Shown piece by piece: positions 9,710 to 19,574 of a DNA stretch of 64,000 nucleotides (position 1 is its first letter; each line of letters starts with the position of its first letter). The DNA comes from Saprospiraceae bacterium (lineage in GTDB: Bacteria > Bacteroidota > Bacteroidia > Chitinophagales > Saprospiraceae): NCBI GenBank assembly GCA_016711125.1, contig JADJTQ010000014.1:216954-280953 (forward strand), written 5' to 3'. The notes under the pieces were generated by a model. The model was not told where the DNA came from. It saw nothing but the letters and a program-made list of their open reading frames with translations, and did not search any database. The translations under genes were made by a program, and so were the position numbers.

Positions 9710-11284
9710 ATGAAAAATCATGTTGTAAATCTGATTTTATATTCACTTTGTCTGCAGTTGTTTTTAATCTCTTGTGCCGAAAAAGAGGATGCAGTGAAGC
9801 CCAACGTTTTATTTATCCTGGCTGATGACCTGGGCTATCATGATCTAAGTTGTATGGGGAGCCGGTACTATGAAACGCCCAATATCGATAAGATTGCCAA
9901 TGAGGGTTTCGTTTTTACTAATGGATATGCCGGATGTCAGGTATGCAGTCCATCGAGGGCAAGCATCATGTCGGGCAGATCGCCTGCCAGGCATGGGATC
10001 ACGGACTGGATCGGAGCCGCCACAGGTGAAGCGTGGAGATCATCCGGAAGACAAAACAAGTTACTGCCGCCCGAATATGCAGATCATTTGCCACTTGCTT
10101 ACGTCACATTGCCAGAGGCACTTAAAGAGGGTGGCTATAAAACCTTTTTTGCTGGAAAATGGCATTTGGGTAAAGAGGGATCATGGCCAACCGATCACGG
10201 TTTTGAGATCAATAAAGGTGGCTGGGATAAGGGTAGCCCGATAGGCGGTTATTATTCTCCCTGGGAAAATCCAAACCTGGAAAATTTGGTGCCGGGAGAA
10301 AATCTAACCATGCGATTAGCCAAAGAAACTTCAGGATTCATTAGGGAAAATGCTGGAGCACCGTTTTTTGCCTTCCTTTCTTTTTACGCTGTGCATGGGC
10401 CAATTCAAACGACACAAGAAAAGTGGAAAAAATACCGGGATAAAGCGGAGATGTTAGGTATTGCAGAAAAAGGATTTGAGATGGGTCATTTTTTGCCGAT
10501 CCGTCAAGTGCAGGATAATCCAATTTATGCCGGATTGGTAGAGAGCATGGACGATGCGGTCGGCGTTGTACTGGATGCTCTGGACGAGCTTGGTCTGGCC
10601 GAAAATACCATTGTGATCTTTACCTCCGACAATGGTGGTGTCGCAGCTGGGGATGCTTTGCCACATCAAACCTTCCTTTAAAAGCTGGCAAAGGATATCA
10701 ATTTGAAGGTGGTATTCCGGGAGCCCTATTTTATTAAAGTCCCTTGGCTTGGTCAATCCGGAGTTAAAATTGAGTCTCCTGTGACCGGGATGGATTTTTA
10801 TCCCACCATCTTAGATTTGTTAGGTAAACCGCTTAAACCGGAAGAGCATCAGGATGGCATCAGTTTGGTTCCCCTCTTAAAGGGTGATCTTTTACCGGAA
10901 AGACCTTTATATTGGCATTATCCGCACTATGGCAATCAGGGAGGTGAGCCGTCGTCTATTATCAGGGAGGGAAAATGGAAATTAATTCATTATTATGAAG
11001 ATGACCGGAAAGAATTATACGATCTGGAAAATGACTTAGAGGAACTAAATAATGTAGCTGACCAAAATCCCGAAATATCCAAACTGCTCAATGAAAAGTT
11101 ATTTTCCTATTTAGACGAAGTAGGGGCCAAATATCCTATTAAGGATCCTCAATATGATGAAATAAAAGAACAGGAATATCTTCAAAAAATCATTAAGGAA
11201 AGATGGCCGCAATTGGAGAAGCAAAGACTTGAATTTCTCGCTAAAGATTTTGATCCCGGAAATAATTGGTGGGGAAGTAGATGA
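9710..11284 (+). CDS. Lipoprotein sulfatase (arylsulfatase A family, type I), two compensating indels
   Basis: ATG 9710 gives a lipoprotein signal (lipobox FLISC), preferred over the upstream start at 9611. The sulfatase domain starts NVLFILADDLGYHDLS with the metal-binding Asp pair, and the formylglycine signature is CSPSRASIMSGRSPARHG with Cys79, so activity needs a maturation enzyme that is not in this window. Further marks: GKWHLGKEG, VHGP, FTSDNGG and the C-terminal HYYEDDRKELYDLENDLEE. One T is missing at about 10657-10659 and one C is extra at about 10717, which repair AFATSNLPLKAGKGYQFEGG and return to the starting frame; about 525 residues. It probably removes sulfate from a polysaccharide or small sulfate ester at the cell surface. 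Confidence 0.85.
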
Positions 11285-11450
11285 TGACCGATGCCCGGTG
11301 TCGGGTGCAAAGCTGATGTCCGGTGTCCTGTGTTGGATGCCCATTGTTGGATGCCCATTGTCGGATGTCGGATGCTGGATATCCGATGTCGGATACTGGG
11401 GACGGATGTTTGATATTGAATGTAAATCAGATTAAGATTGACAACTATCC
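11285..11450. repeat. Array of short GATGTCCGGTGTC-type repeats
   Basis: Directly after the sulfatase stop come irregular repeats of words such as GATGTCGGATG, GATGCCCATTGT and GGTGTCCTGTG, with units of about 8-18 bases and no fixed spacer. The complementary orientation of the same family is found at 11840-11950 and 12620-13000. Confidence 0.6.
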
Positions 11451-11473
11451 TTATTCGTATTATAAATTATTGA

Positions 11474-11828
11474 ATGAAATTCAAATTTGAAAGCTTGAAT
11501 ATCTGGCTTTTGTCCATGGACCTGGCAGAAGATATTTTAGCCCTAACCAGAAAGTTTCCATCCGAGGAACTATACAATCTTTCTTCACAAATTAGAAGAG
11601 CATCAGACTCCATAGCTTTAAATATTTCAGAAAGGTTCGATTGGTCAATCCAATGCTGAGTATAATAAGTTCATTGGCTATTCAATCCGTTCTTTAGCAG
11701 AAGTAGTCACTTGTCTCCATAAAGCGAAAAGACGTTTGTATATGATCGAAGATGAATTTGTGGAAATGTATGACAATTGTTTTAAATTGATGAATATGTT
11801 GATTGCATTTCGAAGAAGTATAAAATAG
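11474..11828 (+). CDS. Four-helix-bundle protein (23S rRNA-intervening-sequence/S23 family), frameshifted
   Basis: Starts MKFKFESLNIWLLSMDLAED with the family pattern (L.iw..a..L...iy.lt..fP..E.y.L..QirRA..Si..NI.EG). The frame is lost at about 11631-11633 (one A too many); the repaired reading NISEGSIGQSNAEYNKFIGY continues through RSLAEVVTCLHKAKRRLYMI to TAG 11826-11828, about 118 residues. Members are often encoded in rRNA intervening sequences but are also common alone in Bacteroidota, frequently next to repeats as here. The molecular role is unknown. Repeat arrays lie on both sides. Confidence 0.72.
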
Positions 11829-11839
11829 TCCCGACTTCA

Positions 11840-11950
11840 TATGGGACTTCTCGCACCCGGCACCGGACACCGGAAATCCAACTTCCGGCATCTGACAATC
11901 GGGCATCCGGCACCGGACACCGGACATCCGACTTCCGGCTTCTGTCACCC
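11840..11950. repeat. CACCGGACACCGGACATCC-type repeat array
   Basis: Irregular repeats of CACCGGACACCGG, ACATCCGACTTCCGG and CATCTGACAATCGGG. It is the opposite orientation of the array at 11285-11450, so the four-helix-bundle gene lies between arrays of inverted sense. Confidence 0.6.
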
Positions 11951-12010
11951 CATGGAACCATTATAGCGAATTCAATTGTTTCATATATTAGGGATTTTAA
12001 AAGACTCGGT

Positions 12011-12235
12011 ATGATTGACTACAGAGAATACATTACAATTGAGCCAGGGAAAAGAAGTGGACAACCTTGCATACGAGGCCTTGGCATCGCTGTATACGAT
12101 ATCTTAAGTTACTTGGCAGCAGATATGACTATCGACGAGATTTTGGAGGATTTTCCCGCTTTGACAAGGAATGACATCCTTGCCGCCCTAGCATATGCTG
12201 CTCATTCGGAAAAGAATCGAACAATAATGGCATAA
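12011..12235 (+). CDS. DUF433 antitoxin-like protein
   Basis: 74 residues, intact: MIDYREYITIEPGKRSGQPC, then IRGLGIAVYDILSYLAADMT and the helical DNA-binding-like end EILEDFPALTRNDILAALAY. This is the DUF433 pattern (IxGKPCIRGTRI..V..I), a winged or VapB-like antitoxin that usually precedes a DUF5615 PIN-like toxin. That partner begins 24 bases downstream. It probably neutralises the toxin and represses the pair's own promoter. Confidence 0.85.
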   Translation: MIDYREYITIEPGKRSGQPCIRGLGIAVYDILSYLAADMTIDEILEDFPALTRNDILAALAYAAHSEKNRTIMA

Positions 12236-12258
12236 TCTTCCCTTATCTAATTGTCTAA

Positions 12259-12600
12259 TTGCTACTCTTTGACAACAATATATCGCCTGAAGCCCCAGTG
12301 CAACTGGTGGAATTGTTTGAGGGTTGTAAACATGTACTGGAAGTGAATTTGGGTTCAGCGGATGATGTTGAGGTGTGGAATTATGCAAAAGAAAATAATT
12401 TAGCAATAATTTCTAAAGACAAGGATTTTTTACATCTGAGCAACAGATATGGCAGTCCGCCGAAAGTGATTTGGGTCAGGATAGGAAACGTATCGACGCA
12501 AGAGTTGCTTGTATTTTTGATTAACCGGTCAATCGAAATTAAAAGTTTCATACTTAATGAAAATAGTCAGTTGCTCGAACTTGTTCAGATTGAGTCTTAG
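12259..12600 (+). CDS. DUF5615 PIN-like toxin
   Basis: 113 residues from TTG 12259; no ATG gives the conserved beginning LLFDNNISPE, so the TTG start is preferred. The family marks are the first acidic residue in LLFDNN, the region SADDVEVWNYAKENN, the second acidic site in IISKDKDFLHLS, and SPPKVIWVRIGN. These are metal-binding acidic positions of PIN-like (Mut7-C) nucleases, so RNA cleavage is likely but not shown. It forms a type II toxin-antitoxin pair with the gene at 12011. Confidence 0.85.
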   Translation: MLLFDNNISPEAPVQLVELFEGCKHVLEVNLGSADDVEVWNYAKENNLAIISKDKDFLHLSNRYGSPPKVIWVRIGNVSTQELLVFLINRSIEIKSFILNENSQLLELVQIES

Positions 12601-12665
12601 CGAATTTATCAATGTACTTCCGTCTTCTGACTTTCGACACCGGACATCGGACTCTGTAATCCAGT

Positions 12666-12682
12666 GGTGGAATAGATCCACC
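12666..12682. repeat. Covarying hairpin, copy 1 (GGTGGA-ATAGA-TCCACC)
   Basis: Perfect 6-bp stem with loop ATAGA. It is the same as copy 3 and differs from copy 2 by a paired change. Confidence 0.6.
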
Positions 12683-12766
12683 TCCAAATAGAAACGCATC
12701 GACATCCGGCACCGGACACCGGACATCCAGCACCCTGCAATGGACACCGGGCTCTATAACCAAGCC

Positions 12767-12783
12767 GGCGGAATAGATCCGCC
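12767..12783. repeat. Covarying hairpin, copy 2 (GGCGGA-ATAGA-TCCGCC)
   Basis: Same loop as the other copies. The third base pair is C-G here and T-A in copies 1 and 3, a compensatory change that keeps the stem. Confidence 0.6.
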
Positions 12784-12899
12784 AGCTACAATGGTAACGC
12801 ATCCGACATCCAGCACAAGGCTACTGGACACCGGACATCCAGCACCCTGCACTGGGACATCTGAAATTGGACTTCGGACACCGGTCTTTATAATCCAGC

Positions 12900-12916
12900 G
12901 GTGGAATAGATCCACC
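12900..12916. repeat. Covarying hairpin, copy 3 (GGTGGA-ATAGA-TCCACC)
   Basis: Identical to copy 1 in stem and loop, inside the last repeat unit before the minus-strand glycosyltransferase gene. Confidence 0.6.
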
Positions 12917-13006
12917 TCTAGATAGTAACGCATCCGACATCCGGCACCGGACACCGGGCTTCGGTCTTCCGGCTTCGGTCTCTCCCGTCTTCCGTCCTCC
13001 ACGACC

Positions 13007-14566
13007 TCACTCAATGGCCTCCTCATTCTTCGTATTCCTGATAACGCCATCCATTCGATCAAAAAAGCTGGAGTTGGCCCGCTGCAAAGATAGACCACAG
13101 TGCCATGCTGACGGGACAACGGCATATTAAGCTCCCCTATTTTTTGATATCCTGAAAAACCCCGCATGTCGTCTCCGAGTTCATCATTAACATAAATTAG
13201 GGTTTGAAAATCATGAGCTAATGAGTCAGGTAACCAATAGCGGTAGTTATCACTAAAGCTCAAGACTTCTGGTACCTCATACTTTTTACCAAAATGCTCT
13301 ATTGCTCCCGCAAGGCCATAATTTTCCGCATAAATCGCAGCGGTTTTTTTGTTGGGTACCTGTTGCCAGGCTTGACCGGCTATTTCGGCAATTTCCTCCC
13401 AGCCCAGCATATCCGCAAAATCTTGTGGTAAGGTATGTAGAAGTCCATCTTCCCATCGCAAAGCACTTTGCATGATGGGCGAATCTTTTCTTTTTCAAAA
13501 ATGCGGCTTCTTTTTCCGGAGGATAAATAGGTAGTATAATTGGAAACTGAGGCAAAGCAAGAAATAGCATTAAGGTCGCAAGACCGGCCGGAATCCAGAT
13601 TTTGTGAGAGGTTAATTTTTCAAGATAGGCGGCCCCGGCTGCGATTAAAACGGGATATACGCCGATCGTATAGTAGCTTTTGCCCCTTAGCAAGAGCAAT
13701 AAAACCAAAACAGAAAAATACATCCAAGCCAGGCCTTTCCATTTTTTACCGGCCTCCGTAAATAGAAGAAAATAGATGCCCAGTAGCCACAGGGGTACTG
13801 CTGCCATAAAAAAGAAAAATTGATCTAGAATGAAGCCAGCTACGGAGATATTGACAAACTGAGTAGCTGCCAATTCCTGCATGTAGCGGATCACTGGCAA
13901 TTGATGTTGAATTTGCCAGATCAGATTAGGTAGAAATAAAATAAATGCGATGATGAGCATCAAATAGAATGCCTTGCGCTTGAATAAATTACGATGTTTG
14001 GTGAAAATCAGAAAAGGAAACAATCCAAAAATTAGAAAAGCGACAGAATATTTATTTAATAGTCCAAGGCCAATGGCAACCCCCATCCAAATCAACCACT
14101 TATCCCTTTCGGTGTTTATATATTTAATGACCACCAGTGATCAGTGTCCAATAGAAAATATCAAAGACCACTGGTTGAAATAGCATGCCCGGTCGTAAAA
14201 ATGCACCTGACAGCAGTCCGGCGAATCCGACAAGTGTTACTGCTACCTTACCTCGGGCTGAGGCATTTTCTTCATAAGTCATCTCATAGGCCATTAGTCC
14301 TGTGGAGGATGACCGTTAGGGTTGAGATCAAAGTAGGAAAAGCCGAATCGCAAAGATTGAGCCCCCAAGTACCTTACTCGAAATCCAACTGAAAAGGCGA
14401 TCGAAGGCGGTACCGAAGCATAACCCCAGTCGAGGTGCCTGCCCAGAGCCAAATAAAGCAAGGCATCCCTGTGCAGAGACCATAGCGTATTGGTGCTGAA
14501 GTGCAGGATTAGTTTCACTGCCGCAAAAAATAAAAGAATATGCAGCCAGGTAATTCGCTTGATCAT
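13007..14566 (-). pseudogene. GT39/ArnT-like membrane glycosyltransferase, broken by several indels
   Basis: Starts at ATG 14566 (MIKRITWLHILLFFAAVKL). The first loop has SLHRDALLYLALGRHLDWGY, with the Asp and His/Arg pattern of polyprenyl-phosphate sugar transferases, then VPPSIAF and after a shift LGGSIFAIRLF. The central part (13500-14134) has many membrane helices (LLNKYSVAFLIFGLFPFLIF, IWQIQHQLPVIRYM). The C-terminal soluble part reads GWEEIAEIAGQAWQQVP and EHFGKKYEVPEVLSFSDNYR. In the frame FFDRMDGVIRNTKNEEAIE the stop is 13007-13009; a one-base indel near 13055 otherwise lets the frame run into the repeats. At least four indels. Probably glycosylates lipid or protein in the envelope. 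Confidence 0.7.
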
Positions 14567-14929
14567 AATTTCGGATATTAAATAGACTCAGAGGTAGAGA
14601 CGAAGATAAGGATATAAAGTTTCGTCTGTTCAATATAGGAGGCGGTTGAAATACTCACTTCATTCTGATTTAGCAAAGAATCAATTCAGGTAAAACAACG
14701 AATCCAGAAGTGGCGAGTATGGCTGATTTATGAAAAATGACCTCGCCAAACTGCTGATTTGATAGATTAGTTGCCTCTAGAAAAGAACTAGTTGTTAGTC
14801 TCGGCAAACGGTAGAACTTACCCATATCTCATATGATAGCGAGGTGAAAATCTGGACTATTGTTCAATGATACAAAAAGTTGTGGTTATAACATTCATTT
14901 CGTAACTTTTTGGGGTAAAGCGCAGTAAC
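14567..14929. other. Region without a recognised gene
   Basis: About 360 AT-rich bases with stops in all frames between a minus-strand gene start and a plus-strand gene start. It probably holds divergent promoters, but I recognise no motif. Confidence 0.4.
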
Positions 14930-16690
14930 ATGTTTCGAGCAGGACTTGAGGCCGGTTTGACGTTGCGAAGACTATCGGTAATCCTGATGGTATTTATCTC
15001 ACATTGTTTTCTGTTTGGGCAGACTAATCCTTTACGATTTAAACCTTTGCAAATCCCAGGTGCTGCTCCCTTCCTTTCGATAGAGTGCATTTACCAGATC
15101 TCAAAGGATCAAGTGGTTTGGTACCTATACCGGTCTTTATCTATACGATGGTTATTCACTGACTCATTTTAGCCACGATCCGAATGATTCGACGAGCCCG
15201 GGCGACAATAAATGCTTGTCTGCTTGAAGACCATGAGGTAATTTGTAGGACCGGAAACCTAACTAGGACTAATAGATGATGGACCCTAGGGAGCAAGAAG
15301 CTTTAGGGATTTCACAGGTGAGCAATTTTTGATAAGAAATTCACTAATATATGCAGTCTTCATGATCTCCTCAAGAAATTTGTGGATTCTTACGGAAGAG
15401 GGATTATTTCGATGGAACTAGGGGATTTTAAAGTGAAAATCAATCTCTTAAAAATAATTTTAATCATATAAATCATGTGATTGTTGATTCAAAAGGTGCA
15501 AAGTGGGTAGCCAACGACCTGAAATTATTTAGGAAAAAACTTGATGAAACCGGGTTTAGGGAAATTGTCGAGATCACTGCTCAAATAAAAGATTTAGGTC
15601 CATACATTGTCTCCTCGAAGATAATGAGGGTATTTATTGGATCGTGTCCAGAGGCTATGTATCAAAATCGATCTAAAATCAACAACCAATCCTGTCCGTG
15701 AGACTCCTTGAACTTGGTTAGTATAGTGAACCCTCCCATTTTGGCGTTAAATATAGGATGATTTAATTATTAAGCGACTAAGGGATCTTATAATTGTCAA
15801 TCTTATCCGGCTTGATTATTTTTCAATCCAGTAGACCTGATGGATTCTGCCAGTAATACAGAAAACGAAATAGGTAGTTTAGTCTAAATAATCATTGGTC
15901 AGGTCTGGATTGGCAACTCTTCCGGGTTTCCTTACGCGTGTGACCTTCCAGAACGTACTTTGACACGTGTCCATTGATCTCTTCAAGAATTTGCGTGGGG
16001 TTTCTACTCCATGAGCTATTTGAAGTTGAAAAAATTACTCATTGATTCCAGAACGGATCGACCCCAGATTTCTTGATTTAACTTCCGTAGCAGTTCGGAA
16101 TACTTCCCGAATTCTGTACTGACCCCAGAAGTTGAAGGGTAAAAAACGCCACCACTTTTTTTGGTGAAGATTCTTCAGCGGATTGGTACAATATCAGGCT
16201 TGTTTCTTTTAGACAAAAAGGAAAACAAATTCAGGAATTTGGAAGACGGGATCAATGGAATGAGTAAATTAAGAGGTAAGGTTCTACGAGATTTACTACT
16301 GGACAAACATGGAATCTTGCGGGTCGCAACCGGGAGGTGGCTTTTATAAGATTGATTTTAATAAAAGAAGCTGTTTCATTCAATTTTTCACCCACTTCAA
16401 TTTATAGTGGCAATAATAGCTGTAGAGGTTTGTTTGAAGATAGTGGCGGTCGTATATGGATTGGCACCAGGATCGGATTCTTTGAAATATGTGCCGGAAA
16501 TCGACAGTTTTACCGTTCACCGGCACGATAAATCTGATCCGGAAAGCAGGAGTGAAAATACGGCCTTTTGCATTTAAGTGAAGATAGTTTAGGTGTATCT
16601 GGACTGGATCAAAGGGTATGGTTATTGAACCGTCTGGATGTGGCCAGTGAAAAGTTTATACACTTTAACGGATTGATGGCCTGCTGAATA
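14930..16690 (+). pseudogene. Two-component-regulator propeller (Reg_prop) sensor gene, badly broken and truncated
   Basis: The start MFRAGLEAGLTLRRLSVIL with end FLFGQTNPLRFK looks like a signal peptide followed by the usual first propeller blade. Fragments in changing frames keep the repeat pattern of Reg_prop blades: WFGTYTGLYLYDGYSLTHFS near 15115, VDSKGAKWVAND near 15480, DLLLDKHGIL near 16290 and LFEDSGGRIWIGT near 16430. In Bacteroidota these propellers form the periplasmic sensor of hybrid histidine kinases that control polysaccharide use. The kinase part is absent: the reading stops near 16,690, where other DNA begins. More than ten indels or substitutions make this the most decayed gene of the left part. 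Confidence 0.6.
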
Positions 16691-16700
16691 ATTCAATATT
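16690..16700. other. Probable junction between two unrelated sequences
   Basis: Left of here the sequence reads as Reg_prop-like (DGLLNNSIF); right of here, YWLNEMY and, after a one-base shift, TGGNDLIRLVQW read as the middle of a urea transporter. Base composition and repeat families also change. It may be an assembly chimera or a real recombination. Confidence 0.55.
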
Positions 16701-18422
16701 TACTGGCTCAATGAAATGTATCCACCGGGGGCAATGACCTGATCCGGTTGGTGCAATGGATGGAAAACCTGCCGATACCCGCTGCGATCGCCGGTTTTTT
16801 CCGATCCCTCAGTGCGATTATCTTTCAAAGCAATATTGCGGCCGGCATTGTGCTGACCATCGGCCTGTTTTTGTTTTCCCGTATTGCCTTAACGCTGATG
16901 GTGGCCGGCTATACGATTGCCATTTTATTTATTCAATTGATGGATGGCTATTCCGGCAGTGTGAATTATTATAATCTCGGCACCAACTTTATGCTGGTCT
17001 CCGTGGCTCTCGGCGGATTTTATATTATCCCTTCTGTCCGTTCTTATCTCTGGTCACTGATCACGGTCCCGGTTTCGTATATCCTGGTGATTGCGTTATG
17101 GAAAATTACCTATACCTGGGGACTGCCGGTTTTTTCCCTGCCGTTTTGTATTACGGTGATTCTTTTTATCTATGTATTGCAGTTAAGAAAGTCGGGCGGT
17201 AAAATGGTACTCACGCCGGTACAGTATTACAGTCCGGAAGAAAATCTCTACCGCTATCTCAACAGCCGGGACCGGATCTACTCCCGTTATTATTATCCGT
17301 TGGTATTACCCTTTAACGGGGAATGGACTGTGAGCCAGGGATATGATGGGAAACATACCCATAAAGGACTGGTCGAAAGCCCTTGATTTTGTAATCCGGG
17401 ATAAGGAAGGAAAGACCTGGCAGGAGCCGGTACCCGGCCCGAAGATTTTTATTGTTATAATAAGCCGGTGCTTTGTCCGGCTCATGCGGTGGTGGAAGAA
17501 GTGATCTTGTATGTGGAGGATAATCCGGTAGGGGCCTACAATACGCGGCAGAACTGGGGCAATACTATTGTATTAAAACATGCGGAAGGATTGTATACCA
17601 AACTTTCGCATTTACGGAAGGGAAGTATAAAAGTTGTGAAAGGAGAATATGTAAAGAAAGGAATGTTGCTGGCTGCCTGTGGTAATTCAGGCCGCTCTCC
17701 CGAACCACACCTGCATTTCCAGGTACAGACCACTCCTTATATCGGTTCCAGGACCTTGGCTTATCCCTTCGCCTCGTATATCCTTCATGATACAACGGAT
17801 AAGCATTTGCCTGAAACCTTTACCACACCCAGGGAAGAAGCCGTTGTCAGTAATATCCAGCTCAGCCTCCCTGGTACAGGCTTTTGATTTCAAACCCGGT
17901 TTGCGGATAAGGGCAAAGAGTACTGATGAAAGAGAGGAAGAATGGGAGGTTATGGTCAGTGCTTATAACGAAACATACTTCTATGCAGCAGCATCAGGTG
18001 CTTATGCTTATTTTGTCAACGATGGCAGCCTGTTCTACTTCACCAATTTTTATGGGAGCCGGTCTGGTTTGCTCTATCTGTTTTACCTGAGTGCTTATAA
18101 AGTGTTGTTGACGGCTGATAAACGGATATCTGTAACGGATACCTATCCACAGGGACTTTTCGGTAACAGGATAACCCGGTGGTTGCAGGATTTTATGGCG
18201 CCCTTTTATATATATACTAACTGGAGGTACTCGTGTATCCTTATAGACCATGATGCATTAAGCGGCGGGGATGTTCTATTAGAAAGCAGTGGTCAGCGGC
18301 AGCATGGTCGAAGCAGAACTCCATTTATGAAGGCTACAGTGACGATTAAAGGAGGAGGACTTACTGGTTTTAGCACCACATTCAATCACCAGCAAACAAC
18401 GGTACAATGCGAACATTATTAA
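16698..18422 (+). pseudogene. Urea transporter-peptidase M23 fusion, N-terminally truncated and frameshifted
   Basis: The visible N-terminus enters in the middle of the urea-transporter domain (YWLNEMY, TGGNDLIRLVQWMENLP), followed by four to six membrane segments up to about 17200. A linker (VQYYSPEENLYRYLNSRDR) leads to an M23 metallopeptidase domain: GEWTVSQGYDGKHTH, WSKALDFVI, WGNTIVLKHAEGLYTKLSHL and the zinc motif SPEPHLHFQVQ. Indels near 17385, 17445, 17875 and 18290 break it; after repair the end is AFDFKPGLRI to QCEHY at 18422. Fusions of this kind are known in Bacteroidota. It overlaps the next gene by 16 bases, so the three genes here are an operon. The missing first half is explained by the junction at about 16,695. 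Confidence 0.72.
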
Positions 18423-19574
18423 TCAGCCTGTTAGTGGCCATCAGTCTGCCTGTGGGTTTGCAGGCCCAGGAAGTATTTACCTATTCCAGGTCGGATAGTA
18501 TTTCCTATGCCCCTGTATCAGCAGGGAGCCTGGAAGGAATTAATACAATTTGGAAAAGCGTCTATTGCCGGTGGACAGGATTTTCCCCTGTTGCGGCAGC
18601 GGTTGGGCTATGCGGCATTTATGACCCAAAACTACAGTGCCAGTATACAGCATTATGAACGGGTGCTGCGGGAGGATGCTTATAACCAGGCGGCGCATAC
18701 CTATATCTACTGGAGCCGGATCAACCTGAATCAACCGGAAATGGCGAGGGCGGAAATAAAATTTATGGCCGCCGCCGATATACCCCTGGTGGAGCAAAAG
18801 GCAAGTCGTATTCATTCAGTGGGGTTGGAGTACAGTCATAAGCAAACCTCACTCAGCGAAAGAGGCAATGCCAGTTATACCCGGTTATTACTGGGTGCCC
18901 GGCTTGGGAGGTTCATATGGATCAGTCCTTTGCCTTTTATAAACAGACCATCAGTGAACCCTTGCTCACGGCCGTGAACAATAACAATAAGATCGCGATC
19001 AACCAGGTGGAGTATTATAACCGGATACATATTAACCTGAACCGGCATTGGCAGTTGAAAGCCGCCTGGCATTATCTGAATACGCCCTTTAATAATTTCA
19101 AGTATAATAATAACCTGCTGCTGGCCGGGGTAAAATATTATGGCAGTTATTTTGATTTGCAGGCCGATGCTATTGTGGGGAAACTGACGGATACCTCTTT
19201 ACAGCAATATAACCTGCAGCTGGGCTTGTATCCGCTGGGCAATCTGAAACTCTATAGTTTTTCCACGGGTATGTTAAGACAGCAGGCGGGTTCGGCCTTT
19301 AATTTCAAACAGGTGCTGGGGTGCAGCTCAGTCCCGCCATCTGGCTCGAAGGAAATATCACAGCCGGGCGGTTTCATAACCTCACTGAGAATGATGCGCT
19401 GTATGTGTATCATGCCATCGATCCGAATACCGCCAAGGCCGGCATCACCACGTATATCCTGCTGAAGCAAATCCAGCTTCAATTGGGCTATACACATGAA
19501 AAAGAGCTTTATACGGAACCAACAATACATTCACCCAACAATCAATTACAGGAGGACTTATATGGAAACTTTAA
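18407..19574 (+). CDS. TPR plus outer-membrane beta-barrel protein (YaiO-like), frameshifted
   Basis: ATG 18407 gives a signal peptide (MRTLLISLLVAISLPV, ending LQAQ). TPR-like helices follow (PLYQQGAWKELIQFGKAS, NYSASIQHYERVLREDAYNQ), then alternating beta-strand sequence from about residue 140 (VEYYNRIHINLNRHWQLKAA, QLGLYPLGNLKLYS). The natural end is GTNNTFTQQSITGGLIWKL with TAA 19572-19574, a terminal strand as in outer-membrane barrels. Indels lie near 18505, 18905, 19318 and 19515. It overlaps the next start (19562) by 13 bases, and the upstream gene by 16. The architecture matches YaiO-type proteins; the task is unknown and may concern envelope glycan or peptidoglycan export with the M23 partner. 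Confidence 0.68.

Larger units (their letters stand above)
12601..13000. repeat. Composite repeat region with three copies of a ~100-base unit
   Basis: Each unit has a TATAAYCCAG-like start, a hairpin GGYGGA-ATAGA-TCCRCC, a GTAACGCATCCGACATCC-like word and then several CACCGGACATCC words. Units begin near 12655, 12755 and 12890. The region reads through as protein from the minus-strand gene at 13007, but the true stop of that gene is probably before it. Confidence 0.6.

Noticed and set aside
11840..13000. Possible CRISPR array
   Set aside because: Repeats are short, irregular and imperfect, with no spacers of even length and no cas gene.
12754..13006. C-terminal extension of the glycosyltransferase through the repeats
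   Set aside because: A one-base shift gives a natural stop at 13007-13009; the extension is made of the same repeat words seen elsewhere in non-coding DNA.
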